NCBI GenBank assembly: GCA_963664665.2
Contig: CAXXMH010000008.1
Location: forward strand, 1-64,000
Length of the DNA stretch: 64,000 nucleotides
Direction: 5' to 3'
DNA from: Bin55 sp963664665
GTDB lineage: Bacteria; Pseudomonadota; Gammaproteobacteria; Pseudomonadales; Azotimanducaceae
Shown here: in pieces, positions 48,951 through 58,563 of the stretch
Layout of the letters: the number at the start of each line of letters is the position of its first letter
How positions within the stretch are numbered: the first letter of the stretch is position 1
Made by a program: the position numbers and the translations under genes
The notes under the pieces: model-generated
The model's input: the letters and a program-made list of their open reading frames with translations, nothing else
Told to the model about the DNA's origin: nothing
The model's database searches: none

Positions 48951-50107
48951 CGTACGCGGGTAACCGAGAGATTCGCGATGCTGATAGCCATCTCATGGAA
49001 TTGCCGGATTTTCTGACTAGAAACGTCGAATCTTCAATGCGAGCCTGGATTCCCTCTTTGGATGACATTCGATTGGCGGACGTGGGCACTCAGATGCGTG
49101 AGTTGGAGGGATCCCAAGGTCACACGCAAGAGACCGTTGAACAGCTCATAGCGCTAGGTGATCAACTCACCCGCGGTCCCAAATGGCATGCGGCGCTTGG
49201 CGCGTTCAACGGCGCGGAACGAGGCAAGGCTCTAGACCTCCTGGGTTTTCGTCAGCAAGTCGTCTTTTCGTCGTTCTGCGCAACCAAGATTTTTGGGACG
49301 ACAGACCCCCGCGCGATGTATGCAGCGGCCGCGGCACACAATCGTTCCATGGCGGAGTTCTGCGACTGCGATTCAAGACTAATCGGCGTAGGTATGGCAC
49401 CGCTCGACGAGCCAAATCGCGCAGACACGTTGCTTGATGAAACACTTGAACTCGGCATCGGCGCGATTTGGATTCCCTCACGAGCGCCTGGCGGGCGGTC
49501 TCCTGGTCATCCTGACCACGACTTCTTCTGGCGGAAACTCGAAGAGACGGGGGTTCCATTTATTCAACACGTCGGTAGTAGCAGTCTATCCATACCCGAT
49601 CCATGGATGAACGATGGCGTTGAAAATCGTCAAACTGCACGCGGTGGTGCTGAGGTCATAGGCTCAAAGGACCTAACGGTGATTTTCCAAGCCGCACAGA
49701 GGTTTATTTCTGTTCTTGTACTCGACGGTGTACTTGAGCGGTTTCCAAGACTGAAAGGCGGAGTCATCGAGCTGGGTGCAGGTTGGGTTCCTGACACGAT
49801 TCGTCGACTTGATCATGCAGTTGAGATTTGGGCGCGATCTGAACCACATCTGGCTCAATTTGAACGAAAACCGTCCGAGCAATTCCGCGACCAACTGCGA
49901 TTCACCCCATATCCGTTCGAAGACGTCGGTCAGCTAATGAGCGAATCGTGTCCCGAGCTTTACCTGTTTTCCTCCGATTACCCACATGCGGAAGGAGGTC
50001 GCGATCCGATAAAGCGATTCGATACCGCGCTTGAACCACGTTCAGCACATGATCGATCGCGTTTTTATGAAGCTAATTTCCGCGATCTTTACACCGAAGT
50101 AAAGTAA
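48947..50107 (+). CDS. amidohydrolase family protein (amidohydrolase 2 type)
   Basis: A 386-residue TIM-barrel metal hydrolase. It opens REIRDADSHLMELPDFL, the DADSH variant of the first metal-binding strand, with KLEETGVPFIQHVG in mid-barrel and LYLFSSDYPHAEGG carrying the conserved aspartate near the C terminus. This group includes decarboxylases such as ACMSD and hydrolases acting on ring-cleavage products. Its ATG overlaps the ADC-like stop. It closes the five-gene run that starts at 46136. A larger relative is at 13920. Confidence 0.82.
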   Translation: MTYAGNREIRDADSHLMELPDFLTRNVESSMRAWIPSLDDIRLADVGTQMRELEGSQGHTQETVEQLIALGDQLTRGPKWHAALGAFNGAERGKALDLLGFRQQVVFSSFCATKIFGTTDPRAMYAAAAAHNRSMAEFCDCDSRLIGVGMAPLDEPNRADTLLDETLELGIGAIWIPSRAPGGRSPGHPDHDFFWRKLEETGVPFIQHVGSSSLSIPDPWMNDGVENRQTARGGAEVIGSKDLTVIFQAAQRFISVLVLDGVLERFPRLKGGVIELGAGWVPDTIRRLDHAVEIWARSEPHLAQFERKPSEQFRDQLRFTPYPFEDVGQLMSESCPELYLFSSDYPHAEGGRDPIKRFDTALEPRSAHDRSRFYEANFRDLYTEVK

Positions 50108-50197
50108 TCGCGTTTGACGCTCAGACGGAATTTGAAGCTCGCGCGACAATCGTTTCTGCCATATTTGCGGAATGATTCGATCCAGAGTTTGAGCTAC

Positions 50198-51694
50198 CTA
50201 TGAGGGTTTGGCAAACGCCTCTTTAACCACTCGTCTAAGTAACTTGCCGGTCTCGTTATAAGGCAACTCATCCCAAAACTGGATCTGTTCGGGTACTCGC
50301 GATGAACGCATGTGTTCTTTTACCCAACTCTGGAGCGCTTCCACGGTGACATCACGCGACACTTCGATGGCCGCGGCGACAGCTTCTCCCCACTCCTCAC
50401 TTGGCATGCCTACAACAGCTGCGTCACGCACACTTTCATGTTCACGCAATACGTCCTCAATCTCGCCAGGAGATAGATTCTCACCGCCGCGTACGATGAC
50501 ATCGTCTGCGCGTCCGTCCAAAAACAGATAGCCGTCTTCGTCAACGAAACCCGCATCGCGGGTCGGGAACCAACCATCTGAGTCGACACGGCTACCAATG
50601 CCTTCGTACTCACCTGAGACCTGTTCGCCACGAACGAAGATCTCACCATGGAGATTAATCGGGACGGCCTTCCCTTCATCATCGCGAATTGCAATCTCGA
50701 TTCCCGGTACTGGCAAACCAACGGACGTTAGTCGCTTCTGCGTCTTCGGATCCTCGCTCGCCAGTGCGGTCCGGTGCTCCTCCGGACCTAACACCGTAAT
50801 GGTCGAGCTCGTTTCGGTCAGACCGTATGCATTCGTAAATTCCGTATCAGGAAAGAGATCCATCGCTCTACGAATCACGTTTAGGGGCATTTTGCCACCG
50901 CCATATGAAATCGAGCGTAGGTGTGGTAGATTCGCACTTCGCTGGCCTTCCAGTGACTCGACGATACGTGCGAGCATCGTGGGTACAACAAATGTCGAAG
51001 TGATATCCTCGTCGCGAGCGACCTTCAGCCAATTACCCGGTTCAAACGTTGCAAGCTGCACGACGCGGCGGCATTGATACACCGACGTCAAAATCGCAGC
51101 AATTCCTGCTATGTGATATGGAGGTACCGTTACGAGCGCAGCTTCGTCGTCATCCGCCGAGTTGAAATCCATCATGAGCGTATAGGACACCAAATGGCGA
51201 TGGCGCATGATTGCCGCTTTCGGAGCGCCTGTCGTACCGCTGGTAAACAACACGACCGCAACGTCTTCTGGTTCCATCGACCAATGTGCAACATCCGTCG
51301 ACTTTGCGTGGACTTCGCGAAATGATTGACGGTCGTGGACAACCAATTCATCACGATCCGCCCAGGCTTGTCGATGCTCGGTATCAGTCACCACGAACGC
51401 GGGTTTGACGCGATCGATTAACGCATCAATCTCTTCCGCGGTTAGTCGGTAGTTAATCGGGACATAAGGTATGCCCGCCCAACCACAAGCAAAGAGCGTA
51501 ACTGGAATGGTCAGATTCGAAGTGTCGACTAGGACACAATGTGATGCGCCAGACTCATGTAACACTTGCGATTTCGCCTGTGCGGCCTTGTACAACCCAC
51601 CGAAGGAGATTGATTCGCCAGTGAGTGCATCCTTAAATGCGACGCGGTCGCCTTGTGCGTCCGCCGCCATTTCTAGAAATAAGGCGATGTTCAT
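50198..51694 (-). CDS. acyl-CoA synthetase (AMP-forming)
   Basis: A 498-residue ANL-family ligase. Motifs are LFTSGTTGAPKAAIMRH (AMP loop), NAYGLTETSSTI, GWFPTRDAGFVDEDGYLFLDGR and a final PYNETGKLLRRVVKE with the catalytic lysine. It is convergent with the amidohydrolase gene, and a conserved small protein is encoded 49 bases upstream on the same strand. It shares only the general ligase motifs with the synthetase at 43494, so substrates should differ. It resembles long- or medium-chain fatty acid and cyclohexane-carboxylate-type ligases. Confidence 0.9.
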   Translation of the reverse strand: MNIALFLEMAADAQGDRVAFKDALTGESISFGGLYKAAQAKSQVLHESGASHCVLVDTSNLTIPVTLFACGWAGIPYVPINYRLTAEEIDALIDRVKPAFVVTDTEHRQAWADRDELVVHDRQSFREVHAKSTDVAHWSMEPEDVAVVLFTSGTTGAPKAAIMRHRHLVSYTLMMDFNSADDDEAALVTVPPYHIAGIAAILTSVYQCRRVVQLATFEPGNWLKVARDEDITSTFVVPTMLARIVESLEGQRSANLPHLRSISYGGGKMPLNVIRRAMDLFPDTEFTNAYGLTETSSTITVLGPEEHRTALASEDPKTQKRLTSVGLPVPGIEIAIRDDEGKAVPINLHGEIFVRGEQVSGEYEGIGSRVDSDGWFPTRDAGFVDEDGYLFLDGRADDVIVRGGENLSPGEIEDVLREHESVRDAAVVGMPSEEWGEAVAAAIEVSRDVTVEALQSWVKEHMRSSRVPEQIQFWDELPYNETGKLLRRVVKEAFAKPS

Positions 51695-51743
51695 AGGCTA
51701 ATCGCCATCGTATTCGTTGTGATAGCTATTGGGTACTGCGCGT

Positions 51744-52049
51744 TTAGTCAGTCTTAGGAAGTTTCTTCGATTCCTTTATCTTTAACTCGGTCCCATTCAC
51801 AGCCAAGGACCCATCACCAGGTTTAACGCACAGCAGTTCAAGACTTCCGTCTTCCGTGACATAGCGCTTGCCAATCGTGGTTCCATTCGCGAAACTCGGA
51901 CTCACCGACCCGCCGTCATTCGTCGCTTCCGCAGCCATTGGGGCGCCACCACAAGTAAGCTCAAGATCCCCGTTCGGCGCGCTGATCACCATGATCTCTG
52001 TCGTGCACACTGCGCTCTTTAATCGCTGTCCAGTCGCTAAACTAGCCAT
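51744..52049 (-). CDS. conserved hypothetical protein, 101 residues, with internal duplication
   Basis: A soluble protein with three cysteines (15, 33, 74) and what looks like a repeated unit: NGDLELTCGGAPM and, 42 residues later, DGSLELLCVKPGDG. Each unit ends in a Cys followed by a glycine turn, which suggests a small two-lobed beta domain, possibly metal binding. The last residues are lysine-rich. It lies between mdh (55 bases upstream) and the acyl-CoA synthetase (49 bases downstream), all on the minus strand, so it may be an accessory to the ligase. I recall it as recurring beside acyl-CoA ligases but give no family name. Confidence 0.7.
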   Translation of the reverse strand: MASLATGQRLKSAVCTTEIMVISAPNGDLELTCGGAPMAAEATNDGGSVSPSFANGTTIGKRYVTEDGSLELLCVKPGDGSLAVNGTELKIKESKKLPKTD

Positions 52050-52104
52050 GGAATTGAGTTCTCACTGCGAATTCGGAAGCGAAAGATTTTACCTTCCAAA
52101 CTCG

Positions 52105-53076
52105 TTACAGCAGGTGCGCCACTGCGTCGCGTTCCTCGATTAGCTCCGCCTCGGTAGCCTTGATTTTGGCTTGCGCAAATGCATTCAATTCGCGATTCTC
52201 GACGATTTTGTGCACACCGTTACTCACCGTAACGGGGTAAGAAAATATCAGTCCGTCGGTCGTGTCATACTCGCCTTTGCTGAATACTCCCATACTGGTT
52301 ACTCGCTCGGAGCCCGATACCCATTCTCGAACATGCTCAACGCCTGCATTCGCTGCGCTAGCGGCGCTTGATGAGCCGCGTGCTTGAATGATGGCGGCGC
52401 CGCGTTGCTGAATCGCGGGTATGTAGTCCTCTTCATACCACGCTTGACTAACGGCATCCAATGCTGGTTTGCCGTTGATGGTCGCACCCAACAAATCCGG
52501 AAACATGGTCGACGAGTGGTTGCCCCAAATCGCCAGTCCTTCAATGTCCTCGACTGCCGCTTGCACTTTATGTGAGAGTTGTGCAACCGCGCGATTGTGA
52601 TCGAGTTTGGTCATAGCGGTGAAGTTTGCCGGATCGAGATCGGGAGCATTGTGTTGTGCGATCAAGCAGTTCGTATTGGCTGGGTTCCCCACGACGAGTA
52701 CTTTGACATGCTTCGCCGCTTGATCATTGAGCGCCTTGCCTTGTGCCGTGAAGATCTCGCCGTTCGCCGCGAGCAGATCATTTCGTTCCATGCCCGGTCC
52801 GCGAGGTCGTGAACCAACGAGCATCGCTATATCCACACCTTCAAACGCGACTTCGGGTTGATCGGTTGTTACGACGTTCTGGACCAAAGGAAAAGCACAA
52901 TCTTCGACTTCCATCACGACCCCTCGTAGCGCATCCATAGCGGGAGGGATCTCTAACAGCCTTAACTCTATGTCTTGATCGTTTCCTAACATCGCTCCCG
53001 AGGCGATTCGAAACAACAACGCATAACCGATCTGGCCAGCCGCTCCGGTGACAGCAATACGAACGGGATCAGACAT
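52105..53076 (-). CDS. mdh: malate dehydrogenase (cytosolic-type)
   Basis: A 323-residue NAD-dependent malate dehydrogenase of the citric acid cycle. The Rossmann loop is VTGAAGQIGYALL, the acidic residue that binds NAD ribose follows in LRLLEIPPA, the mobile loop with substrate arginines is GSRPRGPGMERNDLL, and the catalytic histidine is in IWGNHSSTMFPDL. The type resembles the cytosolic/Thermus-like MDH found in many proteobacteria. It is the first gene on the minus strand here. Length is normal. Confidence 0.95.
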   Translation of the reverse strand: MSDPVRIAVTGAAGQIGYALLFRIASGAMLGNDQDIELRLLEIPPAMDALRGVVMEVEDCAFPLVQNVVTTDQPEVAFEGVDIAMLVGSRPRGPGMERNDLLAANGEIFTAQGKALNDQAAKHVKVLVVGNPANTNCLIAQHNAPDLDPANFTAMTKLDHNRAVAQLSHKVQAAVEDIEGLAIWGNHSSTMFPDLLGATINGKPALDAVSQAWYEEDYIPAIQQRGAAIIQARGSSSAASAANAGVEHVREWVSGSERVTSMGVFSKGEYDTTDGLIFSYPVTVSNGVHKIVENRELNAFAQAKIKATEAELIEERDAVAHLL

Positions 53077-53183
53077 GGCAAATCTCAGCGACGAAAAGCG
53101 GCAGAATTGTAGCTAGAGAAATTTTGGGGGTTGCTTTACGACTTGGCATCGATTACTGTGATAGGAGTGCTGACTTCCACTAT

Positions 53184-53627
53184 CTATGGGTTACTGAAAT
53201 CGTAAAACCAGTCACTTGATTCATGCAGCTCTAGTGCCTTCGACAGCCACGGGACCGCGGTATCGGGAAGTTCATCACGTGCGAACCAACCAATGCTGGC
53301 ACAACGATGTGGTTCGACATTCTTAGCGGATCCTTGCCACCGAGTACTCGAGAAGATGAAGTTAACGCCCCCGCGATACGGCAACACACAACAAGGGCGC
53401 GCTTCTTCGAGTTCAAGCGCAACTTCCTCTCTGACCTCACGAATCGCTGCGTCAACCACGGATTCTGCCGCCTTTAGGTGTCCCCCGGGTAGCGTGTGCC
53501 TACCATCCATAAAGCCCGTGTGAGCTCGTTCCAATAAAAGTAGATGTGTGCCACTGGAGTTCCAGATTAGCGTATGGACTACCGCTACGATTTCGTGTCT
53601 ATTCCGATTAACTGTACGTGCAACCAT
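53184..53627 (-). CDS. NUDIX hydrolase
   Basis: A 147-residue NUDIX protein, hydrolysing a nucleoside diphosphate linked to another moiety. The box reads GHLKAAESVVDAAIREVREEVAL, that is, the G-x5-E-x7-RE-x2-EE pattern, with the second last glycine replaced by alanine. It opens with a strand ending LLLLERAHTGFMDGRHTLPG. It stands alone, with mdh downstream on the same strand after about 107 bases. The substrate class cannot be assigned. Confidence 0.87.
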   Translation of the reverse strand: MVARTVNRNRHEIVAVVHTLIWNSSGTHLLLLERAHTGFMDGRHTLPGGHLKAAESVVDAAIREVREEVALELEEARPCCVLPYRGGVNFIFSSTRWQGSAKNVEPHRCASIGWFARDELPDTAVPWLSKALELHESSDWFYDFSNP

Positions 53628-53969
53628 GATTATTGGGAGTTCGATACCTTTAGTGTAGTGAGTTCAACGGGATACTCGATAAAAATCCTCAAAATTACAA
53701 AAAGGAAACTCATTGCAGGACAGTGAATAAAATCTGATTCGCTGCGCTGAGCCTGATTTTCTGCGCCTAGCACAGCGATAAAGGTGGGAGCTGAGCCATT
53801 CGCTGAGCAAAGAAAAGCGCTAGCGCAAGGCTCTTTTAACCCTGACACCGAGACAATTCGAGAGATTACGAGCGATTTCCGCTTCGTTTCGCTTGCATGC
53901 TAGTTGCACGTGAGCTGGAGAAGTTCACGCGAGCTAACGATTGAACGTAGCCACCCAACGACCTTAAAG
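53628..53969. other. 342-base region upstream of gltB
   Basis: No gene is supported here. It is the likely gltB promoter and leader. Short repeats are visible: ATTCGCTG occurs at 53737 and 53798, each with GCTGAGC nearby, and GCGCTAGCGC is a 10-base palindrome at about 53826. A longer TTG-started frame entering gltB from 53904 is not preferred to the ATG at 53970. No known nitrogen-regulation site could be identified with confidence. Confidence 0.5.
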
Positions 53970-56900
53970 ATGACTGCTAACCAGCGTAGCCTACCGCATC
54001 GTCCGCCAAGCTCTGTCGGGCTATACGACCCTCGCAACGAGAGTGATTCCTGTGGAGTTGGTTTTGTATGCGATATCAAGGGTCGGGCGAGTCGCGGCAT
54101 CATGGAAGATGCGGAACACATGAACTGTTGCATGGTGCACCGTGGCGGGTTGGGGTACGAAAAGAACACCGGAGACGGCGCCGGTATTCTGACGGCGATT
54201 CCACATAAATACTTCGCTCGCATCTACCGTGAAACAAACAACTCGACCTTGCCCAATCGAGGCGAGTACGGGGTCGGGATCGTCTTCCTGCCACAAGACC
54301 CAAATGAGCGTCAAATCTGTATGCAGGTCGTGGAAGATGCCATCGCGGAGGCAGGACAACGCTTACTTGGTTGGCGAGATTTACCAGTTGATCCAGATGG
54401 CGCAGATATCGGCAACGCTGCGCGACGCGCCATGCCACATATGGCTCATTGCTTTATTGGTGGCGTAAATTGTGATTCGCCTGACGAACTCGAGCGACGA
54501 CTTTACATCATTCGAAAGTTGGCCACTCATAGGATTAAAGCGGATCCGTCACGGGATACTGAAAAACTCTTTTACATTGCGAGCCTGTCGACGAAGGTGA
54601 TCGTATACAAGGGTATGCTCACACCCTTGCAGCTGTTTCCTTTCTTTCTAGACCTTCAGGCAAAAGATTTTGAGTCGCACCTCGCAATGGTGCATTCGCG
54701 CTTTTCGACTAACACCTTCCCTTCGTGGGACCGTGCGCAGCCGAACCGCTTCATGAGCCATAACGGCGAAATCAACACCCTACTCGGCAACTCCAACTGG
54801 ATGAACGCCCGAGAAGGTGTCGCGGAATCGGAGCTATTCGGCGACGACCTACAGAAAATTTTCCCGGTGGTCGAACCGGATTGTTCAGACTCAGGAACGT
54901 TCGACAACGTCCTTGAATTCCTCCTCATGACAGGCCGGACGCTACAAGAGTCGGTCCTCATGATGATTCCAGAAGCGTGGCAACATCATGACGACATGTC
55001 GGATGACCGGAAAGCCTTCTACGAGTTCAATTCGTGCCTCATGGAACCGTGGGATGGTCCCGCATCCATTGCGTTCACTGACGGAACCTACATTGGCGCG
55101 GTGCTTGACCGTAACGGTTTACGTCCGTCTCGGTACTACATCACAACTGATGATCGATGCATCATGGCGTCCGAAGTTGGCGTTCTTGACGTCGATCCGG
55201 CTTCCGTCATCACAAAGGGTCGTCTCCAGCCCGGCAAACTCTTTCTAATCGACTTCGTCGAAGGTCGGATGGTGCCCGACGATGAAATTAAGGCCGAATG
55301 GTCCGCGAAACGTCCGTGGCGGCAGTGGTTAGAAAACCAACGAGTCGAACTCGATCAATTGCCAATTCCGCCGGAAGTACCAGGCTACGAACCCGATACT
55401 CTGTTGCAACGCATGCAAGCGCATGGCTACACCACCGAGACCATGCAGTTCATGCTCGTGCCGATGGTGAAGGAACTGCGGGATCCGCTTGGTTCGATGG
55501 GAAATGACGCTGCCTTGGCAGTCATGTCCGAAAAGCCCCGGATGCTGTACGACTACTTCAAGCAACTCTTCGCACAAGTGACCAATCCTGCGATTGATTC
55601 AATCCGTGAAGAGATCATCATGGCGCTCGAGTGCTACATCGGACCTGAAGAAAACTTGCTCAACGTCTCTGAGTCTCACGCTAATCGTCTACGCATCCCA
55701 CATCCGATCTTGAGCAATGAAGAGCTAGCCGCCATTCAGCACATGGATTTCGGCGGCTGGCGGACAAAGACGATTAATACAACATTTGATGTCCGGTCAG
55801 GTGAGAGAGGTCTGCAAGAAGCACTGGACCGAATCTCAAATGACGCCCTACAAGCTATTGCTGACGGCTTTCGTCTAGTGGTTTTGTCTGACCGACTCAT
55901 GAGCAAAGACCGCGTACCGATTAGCGCGTTACTTGCCGTTGGTACGGTCCACCATCATTTGGTTCAACACCACGCGCGAACACGAATTGGTCTCGTCCTT
56001 GAAACCGGCGAAGCGCGCGAGGTACATCACCACTGCTTACTCATAGGCTACGGCGCAGATGCGATAAACCCATACCTCGCGTTTGAAGCACTCTGGCAAG
56101 CACGTCGAGATGGTTATCTTGATGACGCAACACATGTCTCCGACGATCTCGACGTCGTCTCCGCCTACAAAAAGGCCGTTGCGAAAGGCATGATGAAAGT
56201 CATGGCCAAGATGGGTATCTCTACGCTTCAGTCATACAGAGGCGCACAAATTTTCGAAGCCGTTGGTCTCGCAGAGGAAGTCATCGATCGCGCGTTCGCC
56301 GGAACCGCAAGCCGTGTAGAAGGTATTGGCTTTGATGTACTTACCGAGGAGATGCGGCGGAGGCATGAAATCGGCTTCCCAGGACGGAACGTCGTTCGTA
56401 TTCCCGTGCTTCCTAATCCGGGTGATTTCCATTGGCGCTTGGGTGGCGATCGCCACATGTGGGACCCAGAATCGATAGCGGATCTTCAATTTGCCTCGCG
56501 TGAAAACGATGAAGACGCCTACTGGCGATTCAGTAAACACGTAAACGAACTCAACACGCGCGAAGCTAATCTCCGTGGTTTGTTGACATTTATTGAGCAA
56601 CCTGAGAGCGTGTCGATACCACTGGATGAAGTGGAAGGCGAAGGCGAGATCATGAAGCGATTCGCGACTGGTGCGATGAGCTTCGGATCGATCTCAGCCG
56701 AGGCGCACGAAGCGCTGGCCGTCGCGATGAATCGAGTCGGTGGCAAATCGAATTCGGGTGAAGGGGGCGAGGACTCGGCAAGGTTCTATCCCGACAGTAA
56801 CGGCGATTGGCGCCGATCCGCAATCAAGCAGGTCGCTAGTGGCCGTTTCGGCGTAACGATTGATTACTTAACGAATGCCGACCAACTTCAAATCAAGATC

Positions 56901-58556
56901 GTGCAAGGTGCAAAACCCGGCGAAGGTGGGGAACTACCAGGTACAAAGGTCGACGACTTCATCGCACGAATTCGCCACTCGACACCTGGTGTTGGATTAA
57001 TCAGTCCACCACCTCATCACGATATATATTCGATCGAAGATATCGCGCAACTCATTCACGACCTCAAAAACGCCAATCCTGACGCCGACATCAGTGTCAA
57101 GCTGTGCTCTGAAGTCGGTGTAGGAACAGTGGCAGCGGGCGTCACCAAGGCACGTACCGACCATCTAGTGATCGCCGGCGATGTTGGTGGCACCGGCGCG
57201 TCTCCACTTACGTCAATCAAACATGCTGGTATCCCATGGGAGCTGGGATTGTCGGAGACCCACCAAACGCTTGTGCTTAACAACCTCCGTTCCCGTGTCG
57301 CGCTACAAGTCGATGGTCAACTCAAGACGGGACGTGATGTCGCTATTGCCACATGCCTTGGAGCTGAGGAATACGGTTTCGCGACCGCTCCGCTTGTGTC
57401 ACTTGGTTGCATCATGATGCGGAAGTGTCATCTCAACACCTGCCCCGTTGGGATCGCAACTCAAGATCCAGCCCTGCGCAAGCACTTTACGGGTACGCCA
57501 GAGCATGTCCTGAACTATCTGTTCCTGGTCGCGAAGGAACTTCGCATGATCATGGCGACACTCGGTTTACGAACGGTCGATGAGATGGTAGGTCGTGTTG
57601 ACCTTTTGCGTATCGACGCCGCGGCAGACCATTGGAAAGCCAAAGCATTGGACCTGCGAAAGATCCTAGAGCCAATCGTTGAACCCGAAGATTGTCTTGG
57701 CGTATACCGCAAGCACGAACAAGACCATGGGCTCGAATCGGCACTCGACCTAAAACTGATCGAACTCGCACAACCCTCATTAACGGAAGGAAAACGTGTT
57801 CGCGCATCGTTGCCTATTCGCAATACAAATCGAGTCGTCGGCGGCATGCTCTCAAACGCGATCATTAAGGCGGCTGGTCCAGAGATGCTGCCAGACGATA
57901 CTGTGCATTTCAAGTTCAATGGCAGCGCTGGGCAGAGTTTCGGCGCCTGGTTGGCAAAAGGCGTCACGCTTGAGGTTGAAGGCGACGCAAATGACTACGT
58001 CGGCAAAGGACTCTCAGGTGGTCGATTGGTCATTTACCCGCCCAAGAGTTCAACCTTCAAACCGGAAGAAGAGGTGTTAATCGGCAACGTTGTCCTTTAC
58101 GGCGCAACAGACGGTGAGTGCTACTTCAGGGGGATTGCAGCAGAACGGTTTTGCGTCCGCAATAGCGGCGCGACCGCTGTCGTCGAAGGGGTGGGAGACC
58201 ATGGCTGCGAATACATGACAGGCGGTCGAGTGATCGTACTAGGCTCAACGGGACGAAACTTCGCAGCTGGTATGAGCGGGGGAGTCGCCTACGTTTGGGA
58301 TCCATACACGCTATTCGCGGCTAAGTGCAACATGGAGCTGGTCGAACTCGAATCACTCGCAGATCGAGACGAAATTGACGAACTCAAAAGACTTATCGAT
58401 CAACACGCAATTTACACCGGCTCGACAGTCGCAAAAGGCGTCTTAGATAACTGGAAGAGTTCGGTAAGTGAATTCGTAAAAGTTATGCCTACAGACTACA
58501 AGCGGGTTCTCGAAAGCATGTCGGAACAAGCCGAACTAGCTTCAGCGGAAGTGTAG
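53970..58556 (+). CDS. gltB: glutamate synthase (NADPH) large subunit
   Basis: A 1528-residue glutamate synthase alpha subunit, which makes glutamate from glutamine and 2-oxoglutarate. After a 27-residue propeptide, C28 (DSCGVGF) becomes the N-terminal nucleophile of the glutaminase domain. The FMN/2-oxoglutarate synthase domain lies about 850-1250, with GKSNSGEGGED; the 3Fe-4S cysteines are C1147, C1153 and C1158 (LGCIMMRKCHLNTCPVG), with the classical x5/x4 spacing. The C-terminal GXGXG beta-helix region follows. The ATG at 53970 gives the family-like start. gltD follows after seven bases, so both subunits are co-expressed. Confidence 0.96.
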   Translation: MTANQRSLPHRPPSSVGLYDPRNESDSCGVGFVCDIKGRASRGIMEDAEHMNCCMVHRGGLGYEKNTGDGAGILTAIPHKYFARIYRETNNSTLPNRGEYGVGIVFLPQDPNERQICMQVVEDAIAEAGQRLLGWRDLPVDPDGADIGNAARRAMPHMAHCFIGGVNCDSPDELERRLYIIRKLATHRIKADPSRDTEKLFYIASLSTKVIVYKGMLTPLQLFPFFLDLQAKDFESHLAMVHSRFSTNTFPSWDRAQPNRFMSHNGEINTLLGNSNWMNAREGVAESELFGDDLQKIFPVVEPDCSDSGTFDNVLEFLLMTGRTLQESVLMMIPEAWQHHDDMSDDRKAFYEFNSCLMEPWDGPASIAFTDGTYIGAVLDRNGLRPSRYYITTDDRCIMASEVGVLDVDPASVITKGRLQPGKLFLIDFVEGRMVPDDEIKAEWSAKRPWRQWLENQRVELDQLPIPPEVPGYEPDTLLQRMQAHGYTTETMQFMLVPMVKELRDPLGSMGNDAALAVMSEKPRMLYDYFKQLFAQVTNPAIDSIREEIIMALECYIGPEENLLNVSESHANRLRIPHPILSNEELAAIQHMDFGGWRTKTINTTFDVRSGERGLQEALDRISNDALQAIADGFRLVVLSDRLMSKDRVPISALLAVGTVHHHLVQHHARTRIGLVLETGEAREVHHHCLLIGYGADAINPYLAFEALWQARRDGYLDDATHVSDDLDVVSAYKKAVAKGMMKVMAKMGISTLQSYRGAQIFEAVGLAEEVIDRAFAGTASRVEGIGFDVLTEEMRRRHEIGFPGRNVVRIPVLPNPGDFHWRLGGDRHMWDPESIADLQFASRENDEDAYWRFSKHVNELNTREANLRGLLTFIEQPESVSIPLDEVEGEGEIMKRFATGAMSFGSISAEAHEALAVAMNRVGGKSNSGEGGEDSARFYPDSNGDWRRSAIKQVASGRFGVTIDYLTNADQLQIKIVQGAKPGEGGELPGTKVDDFIARIRHSTPGVGLISPPPHHDIYSIEDIAQLIHDLKNANPDADISVKLCSEVGVGTVAAGVTKARTDHLVIAGDVGGTGASPLTSIKHAGIPWELGLSETHQTLVLNNLRSRVALQVDGQLKTGRDVAIATCLGAEEYGFATAPLVSLGCIMMRKCHLNTCPVGIATQDPALRKHFTGTPEHVLNYLFLVAKELRMIMATLGLRTVDEMVGRVDLLRIDAAADHWKAKALDLRKILEPIVEPEDCLGVYRKHEQDHGLESALDLKLIELAQPSLTEGKRVRASLPIRNTNRVVGGMLSNAIIKAAGPEMLPDDTVHFKFNGSAGQSFGAWLAKGVTLEVEGDANDYVGKGLSGGRLVIYPPKSSTFKPEEEVLIGNVVLYGATDGECYFRGIAAERFCVRNSGATAVVEGVGDHGCEYMTGGRVIVLGSTGRNFAAGMSGGVAYVWDPYTLFAAKCNMELVELESLADRDEIDELKRLIDQHAIYTGSTVAKGVLDNWKSSVSEFVKVMPTDYKRVLESMSEQAELASAEV

Positions 58557-58563
58557 CTGAAAC

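Noticed and set aside
53904..53969. TTG-started N-terminal extension of gltB
   Set aside because: It would add 22 residues before a propeptide that already has normal length from the ATG at 53970.
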